A stretch of DNA of 13,693 nt from Pavlovales sp. CCMP2436 (GCA_026770615.1 MU631392.1:136417-150109), one strand, 5' to 3'; positions 1-13,603 are shown, counted from the first letter of the stretch. The notes: generated by a model not told the origin, from the sequence alone. A program made the numbers and translations.

Positions 1-776
1 CTGAGCATGCCGCCGAGCATGGCGCCGAGCGCGACGCCGGTGCTGAGCACGCCGCCGAGCCCGACGCCGGCGCTGAGCGTGCCGCCGACCACGGCGCCGA
101 GCTCGACGCCGGTACTGCGCGCTGCGCCGCCGCCGAGTGCGACGCCAGCGCTGAGCGTGCCGCCGAGCAAGGCGCCGAGCGCGACGCCGGTGCCGAGCAC
201 GCCGCCGAGCATGACAACGAACGCGACGCCGGTGCTGAGCATGCCTCTGAGTTCGACGCCTGCGCTGAGCTTGCCGCCGAGCAAGGCGCCGAGCGCGACA
301 CCGGTGCTGAGCACGCCGCTGAGCCCGATGCCGGCGCCGAGCGTGCCGCCGAGCAAGGCACCGAGCGCGATGCCGGTGCTGAGCACGCTGCTGAGCCCGA
401 CACCGGCGCTGAGCGGGCCATCGAGCAATGCGCCGAGCGCGACGCCGGTGCTGAGCACGCTGCTGAGCCCGACACCGGCGCTGAGCGGGCCGTCGTCGAG
501 CAATGCGCCGAGCGCGACGCCGGTGCTGAGCACGCCGCTGAGCCCAACGCCGGCGCCGAGCGTGCCGCCGAGCATGGCGCCGAGTGCGACACTGGTGCTG
601 AGCACGCCGCTGCCGCTGAGCGCGACGACGGTGCTGAACTAGCCTTTGAGCACGACGCCGGTGCTCAACACGCTGCTGAGCCTGACGCCGGCGCCGAGCG
701 TGCTGCCAAGCATGACGCCGAGCGCGACGCTGGTGTCGAGCAAGCCGCCGAGCATGACGCCGAGCGCGACGCGGGT
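1..776 (+). repeat. Degenerate 72-bp tandem repeat coding an Ala/Glu-rich segment
   Basis: The phrase GACGCCGGTGCTGAGCAC or a variant recurs at 33, 105, 183, 225, 297, 369, 441, 516, 588, 624, 654, 726 and 768. The usual spacing is 72 bp (24 residues, a 10-residue plus a 14-residue subunit). Exceptions are 78, 42, 75, 36 and 30 bp, all multiples of three. In the frame of the ubiquitin-like domain it reads like [24 protein letters not shown], with Glu every 3 to 5 residues as in a long charged helix. The other forward frame reads Pro/Ser/Thr-rich but meets a TAG at 640-642, so it is taken as a shadow. Confidence 0.8.
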
Positions 777-2153
777 GCCTCGCTCACGCGCGCCGCCGTC
801 CTGCGGGCTGCGGTCGAGGCCGACGCCGCCAAACGCACCACGACGCGGGAGACGCGCTCCCGGACGAGTACGACGCGTTTCCAGATCTTCGTCAAAATGA
901 TGACGGGCCCGATGATCACGCTTACGCTTGACGTGCAGCTGTCCGACCTGACCGAGACCGTCAAGTCCATGCTATTCAACAAGGTGGGCATTCCACCTCG
1001 ACTGCTGCGCCTCAAGTTCGAGTGCAAGCAACTCGAGGACGGACGTAAGTTATCCGACTACAACATCAAGAAGGATTCGACGCTGTACGGCATGGCGAGG
1101 CTACCGGGAGGCGCAGACGCGCAGAGCGTCACGGGTGAGCCTAGCACTGGGGCCGAACCGAGCGCTGCGGGGGGTGGTGCTCCGAGCGCGCTGAGTGGGG
1201 CAGAGACGACGCTCCCGCTGCTGCTTCGCGCTCTCGTCGGTGATCCACTACGAGCTCTCCTCACGCACCTAGACGGGGGCGACCGCATTTGCGCCATGCT
1301 CACGTGCAAGACCATCAGAGAGCACTCGGGTCATGAGACGGGGGAGACGACTAGGAGGTCTGACTTCCTGCGCACACGCGCGTTGGCGGCTTTTGCGTGC
1401 ATGCACATGCCAGACTTTGTCCGCCTCTCCGATTGGGTCCGCCCACTCGACGATGACGAATCGGAGCGTCCTCCAGCCCTACTGCTTAATGTCGCGGCGA
1501 GATATGGCTGTGTGGACGCCCTCGAGGTACTTGTTGACAAGTGGATGTGTGATCTGGGCGGAGACTTGAACGGCATAGCATGCGATGATGCCGCTCAGGA
1601 GGGGAACTTCGAAGCACTGATCTGGCTCCTCTCCCGAGGCTGCCCCGTGGGGGAGTTCACCTGCTTCTCGACCGCTCAAGGTGGGCACTTTGAGGCACTA
1701 CGCCACGCGCACGAGCAAGGAGGCGAGATTGACAGCAGCAAGTCCATGATCGCTGCGTTGAGAGGCCACGTGCGGACACTGCGATACAGCATCGAGCACG
1801 GCGGCCAACTCTCGGCAGGGGATAGGGAGTGGTTGGTTGCCGAAACCACGAGGTGCGGTTTCACCGAGGTGGCCGAGTACTTGCGCTCTGCCGAGCAGGC
1901 AGGCAGCGCGCCGAGCACCACGGGTGGTCCAAACGCCGAGCACACGGCGAGCGCGCTGTTGGGCGGGTTACCGAACACACCGCCAAGCCCGCCGCCGCCG
2001 AGCCCACCGCCACCAAGCCCGCCACCACCAAGCCCGAACGTGTCGCCTAGCCCGCTGCTGCTGAGGGTTTGCATCCTGCCAGCGTGGAGCGCGCTGCCGC
2101 TACCCAGCGCGCCGTCATGCGAGTCGCTGAGCGCGCCACCGAGCACAGCATAG
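3..2153 (+). CDS. Ala/Glu-repeat, ubiquitin-like, F-box-like, ankyrin-repeat protein (5' end outside window)
   Basis: The frame is open from position 3 to the TAG at 2151-2153, about 716 codons, with no start inside the repeat, so the N-terminus lies to the left. Residues 1 to about 270 are an Ala/Glu-rich repeat. Residues 293-370 (879-1112) match ubiquitin: FQIFVK start, GIPP, KQLEDG, LSDYNI, and a C-terminal LPGG followed by Ala. The first ATG (897) falls inside this domain, which argues against it as the true start. Near 1218-1326 an F-box-like stretch is seen ([11 protein letters not shown]...[11 protein letters not shown]). Positions 1473-1890 carry ankyrin-like units such as [14 protein letters not shown] and [20 protein letters not shown] poly-Pro/Ser tract (1974-2050) follows and may reflect a frameshift, because the Ala/Glu register moves to another frame there. 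Inference: a ubiquitin-pathway adaptor whose ankyrin repeats bind a target. Family membership is fairly safe; function is not. Confidence 0.75.
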   Translation, partial: EHAAEHGAERDAGAEHAAEPDAGAERAADHGAELDAGTARCAAAECDASAERAAEQGAERDAGAEHAAEHDNERDAGAEHASEFDACAELAAEQGAERDTGAEHAAEPDAGAERAAEQGTERDAGAEHAAEPDTGAERAIEQCAERDAGAEHAAEPDTGAERAVVEQCAERDAGAEHAAEPNAGAERAAEHGAECDTGAEHAAAAERDDGAELAFEHDAGAQHAAEPDAGAERAAKHDAERDAGVEQAAEHDAERDAGASLTRAAVLRAAVEADAAKRTTTRETRSRTSTTRFQIFVKMMTGPMITLTLDVQLSDLTETVKSMLFNKVGIPPRLLRLKFECKQLEDGRKLSDYNIKKDSTLYGMARLPGGADAQSVTGEPSTGAEPSAAGGGAPSALSGAETTLPLLLRALVGDPLRALLTHLDGGDRICAMLTCKTIREHSGHETGETTRRSDFLRTRALAAFACMHMPDFVRLSDWVRPLDDDESERPPALLLNVAARYGCVDALEVLVDKWMCDLGGDLNGIACDDAAQEGNFEALIWLLSRGCPVGEFTCFSTAQGGHFEALRHAHEQGGEIDSSKSMIAALRGHVRTLRYSIEHGGQLSAGDREWLVAETTRCGFTEVAEYLRSAEQAGSAPSTTGGPNAEHTASALLGGLPNTPPSPPPPSPPPPSPPPPSPNVSPSPLLLRVCILPAWSALPLPSAPSCESLSAPPSTA

Positions 2154-2906
2154 ACGCTTAGTGCGCCGCCGAGCGCTGCGCCACCGCCGGACGCGGCGCC
2201 GAAGCTAGCGCTGAGCGTGTCGCCGCTGTCGAGCGTGCCCAGGGTATCGCCGCTGCAGGGCGTGTCGGGGAACGCGCTGCTGGGCGCGTCGAGAGTGTCG
2301 CTGCCGAGCGAGCCGCCGCTGGGTGCGCTGCTTGCGCTGTCGCTGCCATCGCCGGGCACGCTGCGCGCCGAGCCGCCTGTAGAAAGGTGCGTCCACCCCC
2401 AACACACTTTCCAGCCCGTTCCCCAGCCCTCTCCATCGCCGCCGTCCCTACCGTCGCAAAAGCCTACCGCGCTGTCGGCGCCACCACCGTCGCCCCAGGA
2501 CTCGCTCACACCGTCGCTGCCCCTACTGGCGCCCACTATTACTGCGCCGTCGGGCGTGCTGCTGAGCGCTTCACTGAGCGCGCCGCCGCCGCCGAGTGCA
2601 CAGTCGAGCGTGTCGCCTAGCGCGGCGCTGAGCGGGGCGTCGGCGCGGAGCGCGGCGCACGATGCCGAGTCAAGCCCCATACACATTTTTGACGTGATCT
2701 TCGCTGGCCAGACGATGGTGGTCGAGGTGAAGTCATAATTCACGGTCGAGACGGTCAAGGACGCTATCACGCTCAAGACAGGCATCACACGCGACCTCCA
2801 ACTCCTCACCTGCGAAGGCAAGCGGTTGGATGACTAGCACTCACTCGTCGAGTGCGGTGTCGAGAATCATGCGACGCTGCGCCTCACGAGCTGCATGAGA
2901 GGCGGC
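2154..2906 (+). pseudogene. Decayed second repeat plus ubiquitin-like module
   Basis: Positions 2679-2906 translate, in the same frame as the upstream gene, into a 76-position ubiquitin-like sequence with no net length change. It starts IHIFDVIFAGQT, keeps VETVKDAI and EGKRLDD, and ends MRGG. In-frame stops occur at ubiquitin positions 20 (TAA, 2736-2738) and 53 (TAG, 2835-2837). Before it, 2154-2678 is GC-rich degenerate repeat DNA like that at 1-776. Here the Ala/Glu-rich register (AERVAAVERAQGIAAAGRVGE) lies in a different frame from the ubiquitin-like part, so at least one frameshift has occurred. The piece looks like a second repeat-ubiquitin module that has lost function. It could instead be the N-terminal part of the retroelement that follows. 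The match to ubiquitin is clear; loss of function is inferred from the stops. Confidence 0.7.
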
Positions 2907-3013
2907 GCGTCAAACGACTCCTCCTTCGCAGCCAGCATCGTAGTCTCCTACAACACGATATACGCGCTGCTTCACGCGGCGGACAGCCCGATCAGGGTGA
3001 GCGCTCTAGACCG

Positions 3014-3892
3014 GGTTGCGAGCTTGCACGCGCGATCCTCGCTGCGCTGCCCGTCGCGCCGAAGGCCATCAAGCCTAGCGAGATCTCCCCGCGACAGAGC
3101 CGTGCGTATTCGCAGAAGGCCCGCGACAAGACGCTCAAGACTTCATTCAATGTGAATTGCGGCAAGGGGCTGCACATCGACAAGCTCTGGTGCATGGTGC
3201 AAGGCTGCACAGGGGGTCATGAGCTCGTGACCACCTTGATCTTCGCCGTCTGCCAGCATGCACTGCAAGTCATCGACGAGGCTGACACACTTGCCTTCGA
3301 CGACGACCGCAACCGAGTCATCGCTATCGCCCTAGATGATGTGGACAATTTCCCCAACTACCGCACCACCGGATGGATGGGGCTCAGTGGCGGAAGTGGC
3401 TCGACCTCAGCACAGGCCAATCGGCCCTCGCTCTTCGAGGCCCATGCTGCCAAGCATGCCTTCAGGGTCCGGGCGCAAGCTGATGCCAGCGTGTTTGCGA
3501 ACATGCTCCCAGTCGCACGCAGAGATGCCCTCGACAACGCCGCCAACGTTGCCGACGAAACTGTAGCTACGCTCCTACGCCCAACTCTTGACAGGGAAGC
3601 CCGGAAGGACCACATCGCTGGCTCCGTATCACTGTTGCAGCCGCTGCCAAGACCGCCAGCTCAGCCACCGCCGCCACCGCCGCAGCAGCGGCCACCGCAG
3701 CGGCCGCCACTGCATCGCGGTGCGTATGGCGGAGGCTACAGGCGCGGCCGTGGTGGGGGGAGGACGGAGGGGTTTCAGGAGGGCGCGCGCGCGGCGATTG
3801 CAACGCGCTCTCTGGTGGGCATGGGAGACTGCTACCACCACCCCGTCGTCAACGGCAAGCGCCATTGTCGAGCGAGGACGTCGAGCACCTAA
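3014..3892 (+). pseudogene. Gag-like ORF1 region of a retroelement (degraded)
   Basis: The frame starting CELARAILAALPVAPKAIK runs to a TAA at 3890-3892. It has a helical central part (LFEAHAAKHAFRVRAQADASVFANM), a Pro/Gln-rich stretch near 3639-3715, an Arg/Gly-rich stretch (GAYGGGYRRGRGGGR, about 3718-3762), and a tail with Cys and His at 3830, 3836, 3839, 3863 and 3866 that resembles a poor zinc knuckle. This is typical of nucleic-acid-binding gag-like proteins ahead of a reverse transcriptase. No start codon is clear: the frame is open further 5', but there it is the shadow of the ubiquitin-like remnant. The reverse-transcriptase frame overlaps its end (frame open from 3865), so the two were probably one polyprotein or overlapping ORFs. 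Assignment rests on composition and position, not on a conserved fold I can name. Confidence 0.5.
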
Positions 3893-6800
3893 CCATGCCC
3901 CTACCCACACGGCCAAGCGCAGACCCGACCGGCCGCGAATTCTCCGTCCTCGACCACCTCACTGTTGCCGAAGTCGCCGGGCACGCGGGGAACACGTCTC
4001 GGCAACTCGATGCAATACCCCGAGACTTCCACGAGCACTGGGCCGCCGCGACGGTCCTCGTCATCGAAGCCATCCGCAACTCCGGGCCGGACAACGAGGT
4101 GGAGGAGGTGCGAGCGCTGAAGATGCTGCTGATCCTACCCTCGCTACTACTCCGAAAGCAGCCCGCGGCCTCCGGGAGCCGCCAAGGACGTCAGGCGAGC
4201 GCCAGACTGCTCGCCTCCCGCTTCGACCGATGGGGGCGGGGAGACTTTGGCAGCCTCGTTGCTGACTGGTCTGGAGACTGCGCGGCGGAGGCACAGCAGC
4301 GCAGCAGCCGGCGCTCCCGTCCAGCCATCTCCGAGCGAGGCATCAAGGCGGCCGTCGCCCTTCTCGCCAAGGGCAAGTTCTCCGACGCCGCAAAGCTGCT
4401 TCAGAGCCACGGCCTCGCTGACATCGCGGACCCGGCCGTGCTCCAGCAGATGCTCGCCAAGCATCCGCCCAGGAGGTCCCCCGTGCCAGCTGTCATCCCG
4501 GGCCTCGACACCTCCAAACGTCTCGTTGTCGGCGTCACGGAGATGGAGGAGGCATACCGAGGGCTAAAGACCGACAAGGCACAGGGTGCCTCGCCCTGGT
4601 GATATGAGTACTTCATAACACTCGCCCGGACGGAGCCTTTCGTGGGCGACGCTGCACGCCACGTGCTCGGGTCGCACGCCTTGCTGGCATCATCCTTCGC
4701 CAACGGCGATCTGCTTCCCTGGTTCTACTTCGTCTTCTGCGCCACGATGCGTGTCACTCTGCAAGTGTGCGGTCCAGGCCGGCGTTGCGGAGTCTACGCG
4801 GCCAATCGGCATCTCGTGTGCGCTGAGACGGGGTCTCATCAGGGCAGTCTTCCTCAACAAGGGCCTTCGCGGCGAGATCGAGGACTACCTCTTCCCGCAG
4901 CAGCTGGGAGTGCTCGTCTCGGCAGGCGGGACGAAGCTCATCTTTGGCGTGCGCGAGCTCCTCGAAAACCCCAGCTTCTGCATCGCCGGCTGCGACATCT
5001 ACAACGCGTTCAACGAGGGCGACCGTGCAGAGATGGTGGCGCTCACCCTCGCCAGCTCCTCCGGCCTTGCCCCGCTTGCACGCCTCTTCTACGCCACGCT
5101 TGCCCCTAAGTACCCCATCTTCGTCAGCGGCAAGGACGGCGGCTTGACGCCCATGGGCAGAGACGGCGAGACGGGTGTCGCCCACGGTCGGTGGAGGGCG
5201 GAGTCGCCTTCGCGATCTCCATCCACCCCGAGCTACAGGTGCTGGACGCAGAGTTGCGGCCATACGGTGGGGGCGCTTGGGCCGGCCACGACGATGTACG
5301 GGCGGTCGGCCTGCCCCATATCGTCTTCCCGGCGATGCAGCGCTTCCATTACGCGCTCTTCGCGCGGCTCGGCCTCGTCGTGCAACCGGCCAAGCGCGAG
5401 TGCTGGATCGATGAGGCCCACATTGATTCCCTCGACACCCACCGCGGCCTGGTGACGCGCAGCCACCTACTCGACGGCGTGACTCCGTACTACGGCGTCA
5501 TGTGCTACGGCATCCCCATCGGATCGGAGTACATCAAGCTTGCCCTAGCTGGCAAGTGTGATGTGATCGCATGCATCTTAACCAAGCTAATCTCTTCGTT
5601 CAGCTCGTCACACAAGCAACAGCTCTGGCTCTTGACCCTCTTCTCCACGGCGCGTAAATTCGAGTACTTTGCGCGGCACTACTACCCGGACTGCTCGCGC
5701 GAGGCATGCACCCGCTTCGACGCGATCATCCATGCGCAGGCGACGCACGCGTTAGGAGTCTCGCTCGACGACGATCAGTTCGCGACTGCCCGCCTCGCGC
5801 TTCCCCGCCGCTACCGTGGTGTCGGACTTCGGCGAATGGTCGACATCGCGCCGGCCGCCTTCTGTGGCGCCATGGTGCAGGCTGTGCCAGCCTTTCTCGA
5901 CGTGTGGGCCGACGTGACCAACCCGACCAGCGGCGTCACGCAGCGCGGGATGCTCGAGCTGCCGCAGGTCGAGCGCAAGGTGGGGCGGAACTCCTTTGTG
6001 GACATGCAGCAGCACGGATGGCTCGCGTACCAGCTGCCGTCTTCCGGGGCAGGCTCTCTGCCGCCGCTGCTACAGGGACAGGCCTTCCGCCGCTGCTGGT
6101 TGCTGCTGCAGCAGGAGGCCGGCATCGCCACAGGAGCGGGGCCAAAGGAGATCGGCCAACCTCCGTGCTCCACCTACCTCCAGAGGAAGCATGGCCGACG
6201 GCGCGCAGGAGCGCCGGCAGGCTGTGCCTCAACATGCAGAAGGACCTCACCGACGACCTGGAGGCTCAACGGTACGACGTGCTCAAGATGCAGATCAACG
6301 CGCGACACCGCAGCGATCGCGCCGTACACCTCTGCAGGAGCCTCGATCGCAACAGCTCTGCCTGGGTCGCTGCAATACCGGGCGGCTACGGGCTCTGCAA
6401 CACCGGCGAGTGGGTGGAGATCACTGCGCGCTTCTTCGGCGTCCAGAGCCCCATCTGCGCCGGCCTCATCGCGCGCGGTGCGCGGCTCTTCGGCCACCTC
6501 ATCGACGCGTTCGGAGACAACCTCGTCGCAGCCACGGGCGCAGGCGTCACCGGCGGCCACATCGCCAAGCTCTGGCACGACCCGATTCTCGCCCTCCTCG
6601 CGGAGTTCGCGAGGTCCCGTTCTGCCCTACTCGGTACAAGGACACCGACGGGCAGTACCCGCAGGGCGCGGTGGGCAGGCGCGCCGACGCGCTACCTGGC
6701 GAGCGCATCAAGGAACTCATCAAGCTCGACCGCGACTTCTTCCACACACCAGCCGGGCAGACTGGCCCAATGGAGGCCCGCGCGCTGACCTTCTGCCCCC

Positions 6801-7157
6801 CAGGCGGCGACCCGTTCACTGCTCTCGCAGTTGGCGCCTTTGTTTGGGGAGTTTTCGGTCGGCTTGGAAACGCTGGTCGCCGACTTCGCCAGCATGGGCG
6901 CACGCGCAATGCGAGGGCGCACGGGAGCTCCCTCCGAACAGCTCGCACGCACCGCCCTCCTATGGAAGATGCGGCAGGAGATCGGTATGTGCGCCTTGCG
7001 TGGACACGCAAAGGTTATCATAGCGCGCGCGCGTATGGAGAACATCGGTGGCGGCGGCGCGGCACACGGTGGCGCAGACGACGACGGCACCGAGGAGTGG
7101 GCTGAGAGCGTATATTACCAGCGACAAGAAACGCGGTCGTGGCATGAAGCCGCGTAG
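3865..7157 (+). pseudogene. Reverse transcriptase of a non-LTR-like retroelement, multiply frameshifted
   Basis: The coding register moves between frames. 3865-4749 ends in a finger region with TGA at 4600-4602 inside GASPW*YEYF. 4750-5188 carries RPIGISCALRR, the EDYLFPQQLGVLVSAGG block, and palm motif A (GCDIYNAFNE, Asp at 4994-4996). 5190 to about 6190 carries the motif B remnant (VEGGVAFAISIHPE) and motif C (AGHDDV, Asp-Asp at 5290-5295), then the thumb. About 6200-6600, 6605-6840 and 6840-7157 continue a C-terminal region (AAIPGGYGLCNTGEW, FCPPGGDPFTALAVGAF, GHAKVIIARARMENIGG) ending at TAG 7155-7157. At least five frame changes and one stop make it inactive unless they are sequencing errors. 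The motif C first residue is His (HDD), not Tyr or Phe. I see no apurinic, restriction-like or GIY-YIG endonuclease, integrase or RNase H. The clade is unassigned; it resembles RT genes common in algal, oomycete and fungal genomes. Confidence 0.85.
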
Positions 7158-7369
7158 GCCCGCCACCTGGGCGATCACTGGCTGAATTCGTCTGCCGTAC
7201 ACATCAGATTTGCCTGACTGCTGCTGCCTATCTTCCTATTAAGTAAGTCGTAGTTTAAAAAATTTAAATGACGTGCGCTCATGCGCAGCTCGCCTAACCG
7301 CCGGGGGCGGTAATCTCCAACCCCTGGTCTAGTCCCGGGCAGCGGGGTGACTCAATAATCCTCCACTTA
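7158..7369. other. Gene-free spacer, likely 3' end of one or both flanking elements
   Basis: After the RT stop the sequence becomes AT-rich (AGTTTAAAAAATTTAAATG near 7251-7270). A GC-rich stretch follows, with a perfect 5-bp stem and 3-nt loop at 7298-7310 (CCGCC/GGCGG). An A-run (7374-7380) lies just beyond it. Because the OTU remnant runs towards this spacer from the other side, it probably holds the 3' untranslated ends of both. No target-site duplication was recognised. Confidence 0.35.
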
Positions 7370-8048
7370 TCTTAAAAAAACTCTTTCCTCATCTAAGGTG
7401 GTTGCGGTTGTTGGCCTGGGATAAGTGGTTTGGTTCCTCTGTAGTGTGCCGATGTTGCTGTGTATCACGCGAATGGGCGTAGGTCCGAGGTCTGTTTGTC
7501 TGGGTGTGTTTATCAGTGTGATTAATGAATGTTGTCGGAGCCTCCGTGCCCCTGGTCTTGGTTCTGCTGGTGGCGCCCATTGGACGCTTTTAAGTTGATT
7601 TGGTAGTGGATAGGCTGGGTGAGGTAGGTTGGGGTCTGGGCCTGCCATATGAATAAATAAGGTTAAGGTCACGTCTATTCCCACTTGCTTGTGGGTGGTG
7701 GCTATTGCTCTGTCGATCCGTAAGATGGTTGCTATGCCTGTAGAACATGTTGTTGTGTATCCAACCGCCTTCCTTTGTCTGGTATGCCATCGATCACATG
7801 GGAGAGGTGCCGTTGCCACGGGGATCTGTTGGGTCTTCGCCAGGCCGTCTGAGGTCCAAGTGGTTCTGGACGGTTTTGGGTAGCGCCCGGGCGTGGGCTA
7901 TGGCTCGTTCGCAGAGGTTCGCTGCTGCTTGTTTGTGACTTGCACCGTTGCCGTCGATTCCCATGGCTCCGTAGAGGAAACAGCTCCCGTCACCCACAAC
8001 GTTCATGTCCGTGAGGTTTACGGTAGCATCGAGTTTTTCGGGTAGCGG
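7370..8048 (-). pseudogene. OTU-type cysteine protease remnant
   Basis: On the - strand, the frame opening after the TAG at 8051-8049 reads a possible start at 8006 in the phrase LTDMNVVGDGSCFLYGAMG. GDGSCFLY matches the OTU catalytic Asp-Gly-x-Cys box, and a helix follows (QAAANLCERAIAHARALP), as in OTU folds. The frame stops with TGA at 7796-7794 and resumes to 7590 with GGWIHNNMFYRHSNHL. The +1 frame is open from 7819 to 7367 and holds PIRVIHSN (His at about 7462), which could be the catalytic His region, though no clear HY motif is present. OTU proteases cleave ubiquitin linkages, and OTU-like domains also occur in some non-LTR retrotransposons such as Dualen/RandI of Chlamydomonas. The gene is broken by a stop and a frameshift. 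The Cys box is the strong evidence; the rest is weaker. Confidence 0.5.
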
Positions 8049-8051
8049 CTA

Positions 8052-9135
8052 GACCCTTCAGAGTCGGGTTTTCAGGATTGACGGTTAGGAACTGGGAGCT
8101 TCGCTCCCTTACTCCCTTGCCCGAACTCTGCGCGATATTTTTAAGCGAAGCGGCCCCCCCGAGCGGGCAAGGAGGAAATGTCGGCCAGCACAAGACATTC
8201 ACGTGACGGTCTGCTTGCTACCAGCGGGGAGGGTATTGGGGGTGTTGGGGCTGTTAGCGAGGCGCAGGCTTCGCTTTAGCAAATGCAGTTAGATTAGTCA
8301 GCTACAGGATTAGAAGCTGGTATATTCCTGCTCGCTCATTGGCTGTTTGTTCCCTCGAAGTTTCGTGCAGCTCGGAAAACTTTTTCCCGCAGAGATCGCT
8401 CGGCGGCCGAGTGATATGAGTTCTGGGGGACGGAGTCCTCGTGTGAGTGATCGCGCGCTAAGTACCTGTCACTCGAGTGGATGGTGTCACTCGAATAATC
8501 TCCTTCTAAGATCACTGTTATGTCCGAGCACCTAACTGACACGTTAGTACGCACCCACGCGCGTGGCCGGCCCTCATCGCCTCGTCTCGTCTCGTAGCCT
8601 GCTGTGAGGCAGGCGCTAAGCGCTTAGAACAAGCTGCAGCATGACGCGCGCTCAAAGTCATAGTGGCGGTGACAATGGCTATGCAAGAAGTTAATGATTA
8701 TATTGATGCACTTTCGCAGCACTTGGATGAGGGTCATGCCCAGTCATCATGCTCGCTCGGTGCCAAGGTGCTGGCGCGCAGGTGGAGCTCTCTGCGGACA
8801 ATGGCGCGTCGCCCAAGTACGACGTCTTCAAGCGCTGACAAACAATTTCGTGGCCAGCTCGGACCTTGCTCCTGGGAAGTATGGTTTCCGTACGGCAGGC
8901 TTTGTCTTTTTAAACGCTTCATATTTAGATACTACACCAGTACCCGCATTCTCATCTGTATAGTTAGTCATACATATACCTACAGGCCGGACAGGCCTCG
9001 CATCCGGAATCGTATGAAAATTTATATATACATAATAACATTGTCACCGATTTACATTTTATTTTAAATAGGACACCCGCCGTCTACCGTAGAATGCTTG
9101 TAGATATGCATCAGGCCGCAGTGTCGTATATAAGT
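8052..9135. other. Intergenic region without a convincing gene
   Basis: Several short open frames occur on both strands, including about 134 codons from 8663 and about 70 codons on the - strand around 7990-8202. None shows a recognisable domain, and they shadow one another. A 9-bp inverted repeat (CCTTGCCCG at 8115-8123, CGGGCAAGG at 8164-8172) flanks a 40-nt loop. A short palindrome CTAAC/GTTAG lies at 8533-8548, and a CTCGT pentamer run near 8581-8596. From about 8925 the DNA becomes AT-rich. The 8110-8340 part could be the 5' region of the OTU-bearing element on the - strand. Confidence 0.4.
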
Positions 9136-9290
9136 TCCATCGGGGTGCGCAGTGCCAGCGGCTTCCAAGTTTAAAGTCAGCGCAACCGACTAGGACACGC
9201 AGCAGACAATGGGTGAGGCAACACTTAAACCAGCACAACTGATCTAAAACAGTCAGACGCCAGCCTGAATCCCGCGATCAATAACTTATA
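9136..9290 (+). repeat. Dispersed tRNA-like (SINE-like) repeat, copy 1
   Basis: This stretch aligns over about 130 bp with 11374-11512. It shares TCCATCGG near the start, then GCGCA..CGACTA.G.CACG.AGCA..CAATGGG, CAGCACAAC and CAGTCAGACGCCAGC.TGAATCCC (9250-9273). The two copies are clearly diverged, so insertion was not recent. The A-box-like part is poorer here (AGCGCAACCGACTAGGACACG) than in copy 2. Confidence 0.6.
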
Positions 9291-9337
9291 AGTAAGTTCC
9301 ATTATTCACTCAATTATTACATGTATCTAATTATATA

Positions 9338-9359
9338 GGCTGGCGCCAGCTTGAATCCC
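9338..9359 (+). repeat. Partial third copy of the SINE-like repeat tail
   Basis: GGCTGGCGCCAGCTTGAATCCC repeats the distal 'GACGCCAGCTTGAATCCC' part of the family with no A-box half. It lies 80 bp before the RecQ stop codon region, on the gene's 3' side, in AT-rich DNA. The repeat carries a palindrome CTGGCGCCAG. Confidence 0.4.
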
Positions 9360-9438
9360 TTCTGTATCAGTATATATAGCCGGGAAGCATTGATTGGACT
9401 AACATTAAAAATTAAGGGCAGTGGGCAGTGGCTGGTAT

Positions 9439-13514
<4,076 letters not shown>

Positions 13515-13603
13515 CTGTAAGCAAAAGAATGTTAATAATGTTCATAAGATGATTAAGAACAACAACAATGTCAACAACAAAAAGTCGATATAAATAACAA
13601 CAT

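Noticed and set aside
7..642. 211-codon Pro/Ser/Thr-rich open frame that looks like a mucin-like or cell-wall protein
   Set aside because: It is the +1 shadow of the Ala/Glu repeat. The other frame is open beyond 642 and runs straight into the ubiquitin-like domain.
1676..2821. 381-codon open frame on the - strand
   Set aside because: Gly/Ser/Asp-rich antisense shadow of GC-rich repeats; it overlaps the ankyrin region and has no domain of its own.
8115..8172. Inverted repeat as a terminator or transposon terminal repeat
   Set aside because: Only 9-bp arms with a 40-nt loop; no target-site duplication or paired element end was found.
8663..9067. 134-codon + strand open frame, with a different frame ending in LSADNGASPKYDVFKR and a stop
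   Set aside because: No recognisable domain; it starts at a GTG and runs into AT-rich DNA with biased Tyr/Ile translation. A decayed gene fragment is possible but not supported.
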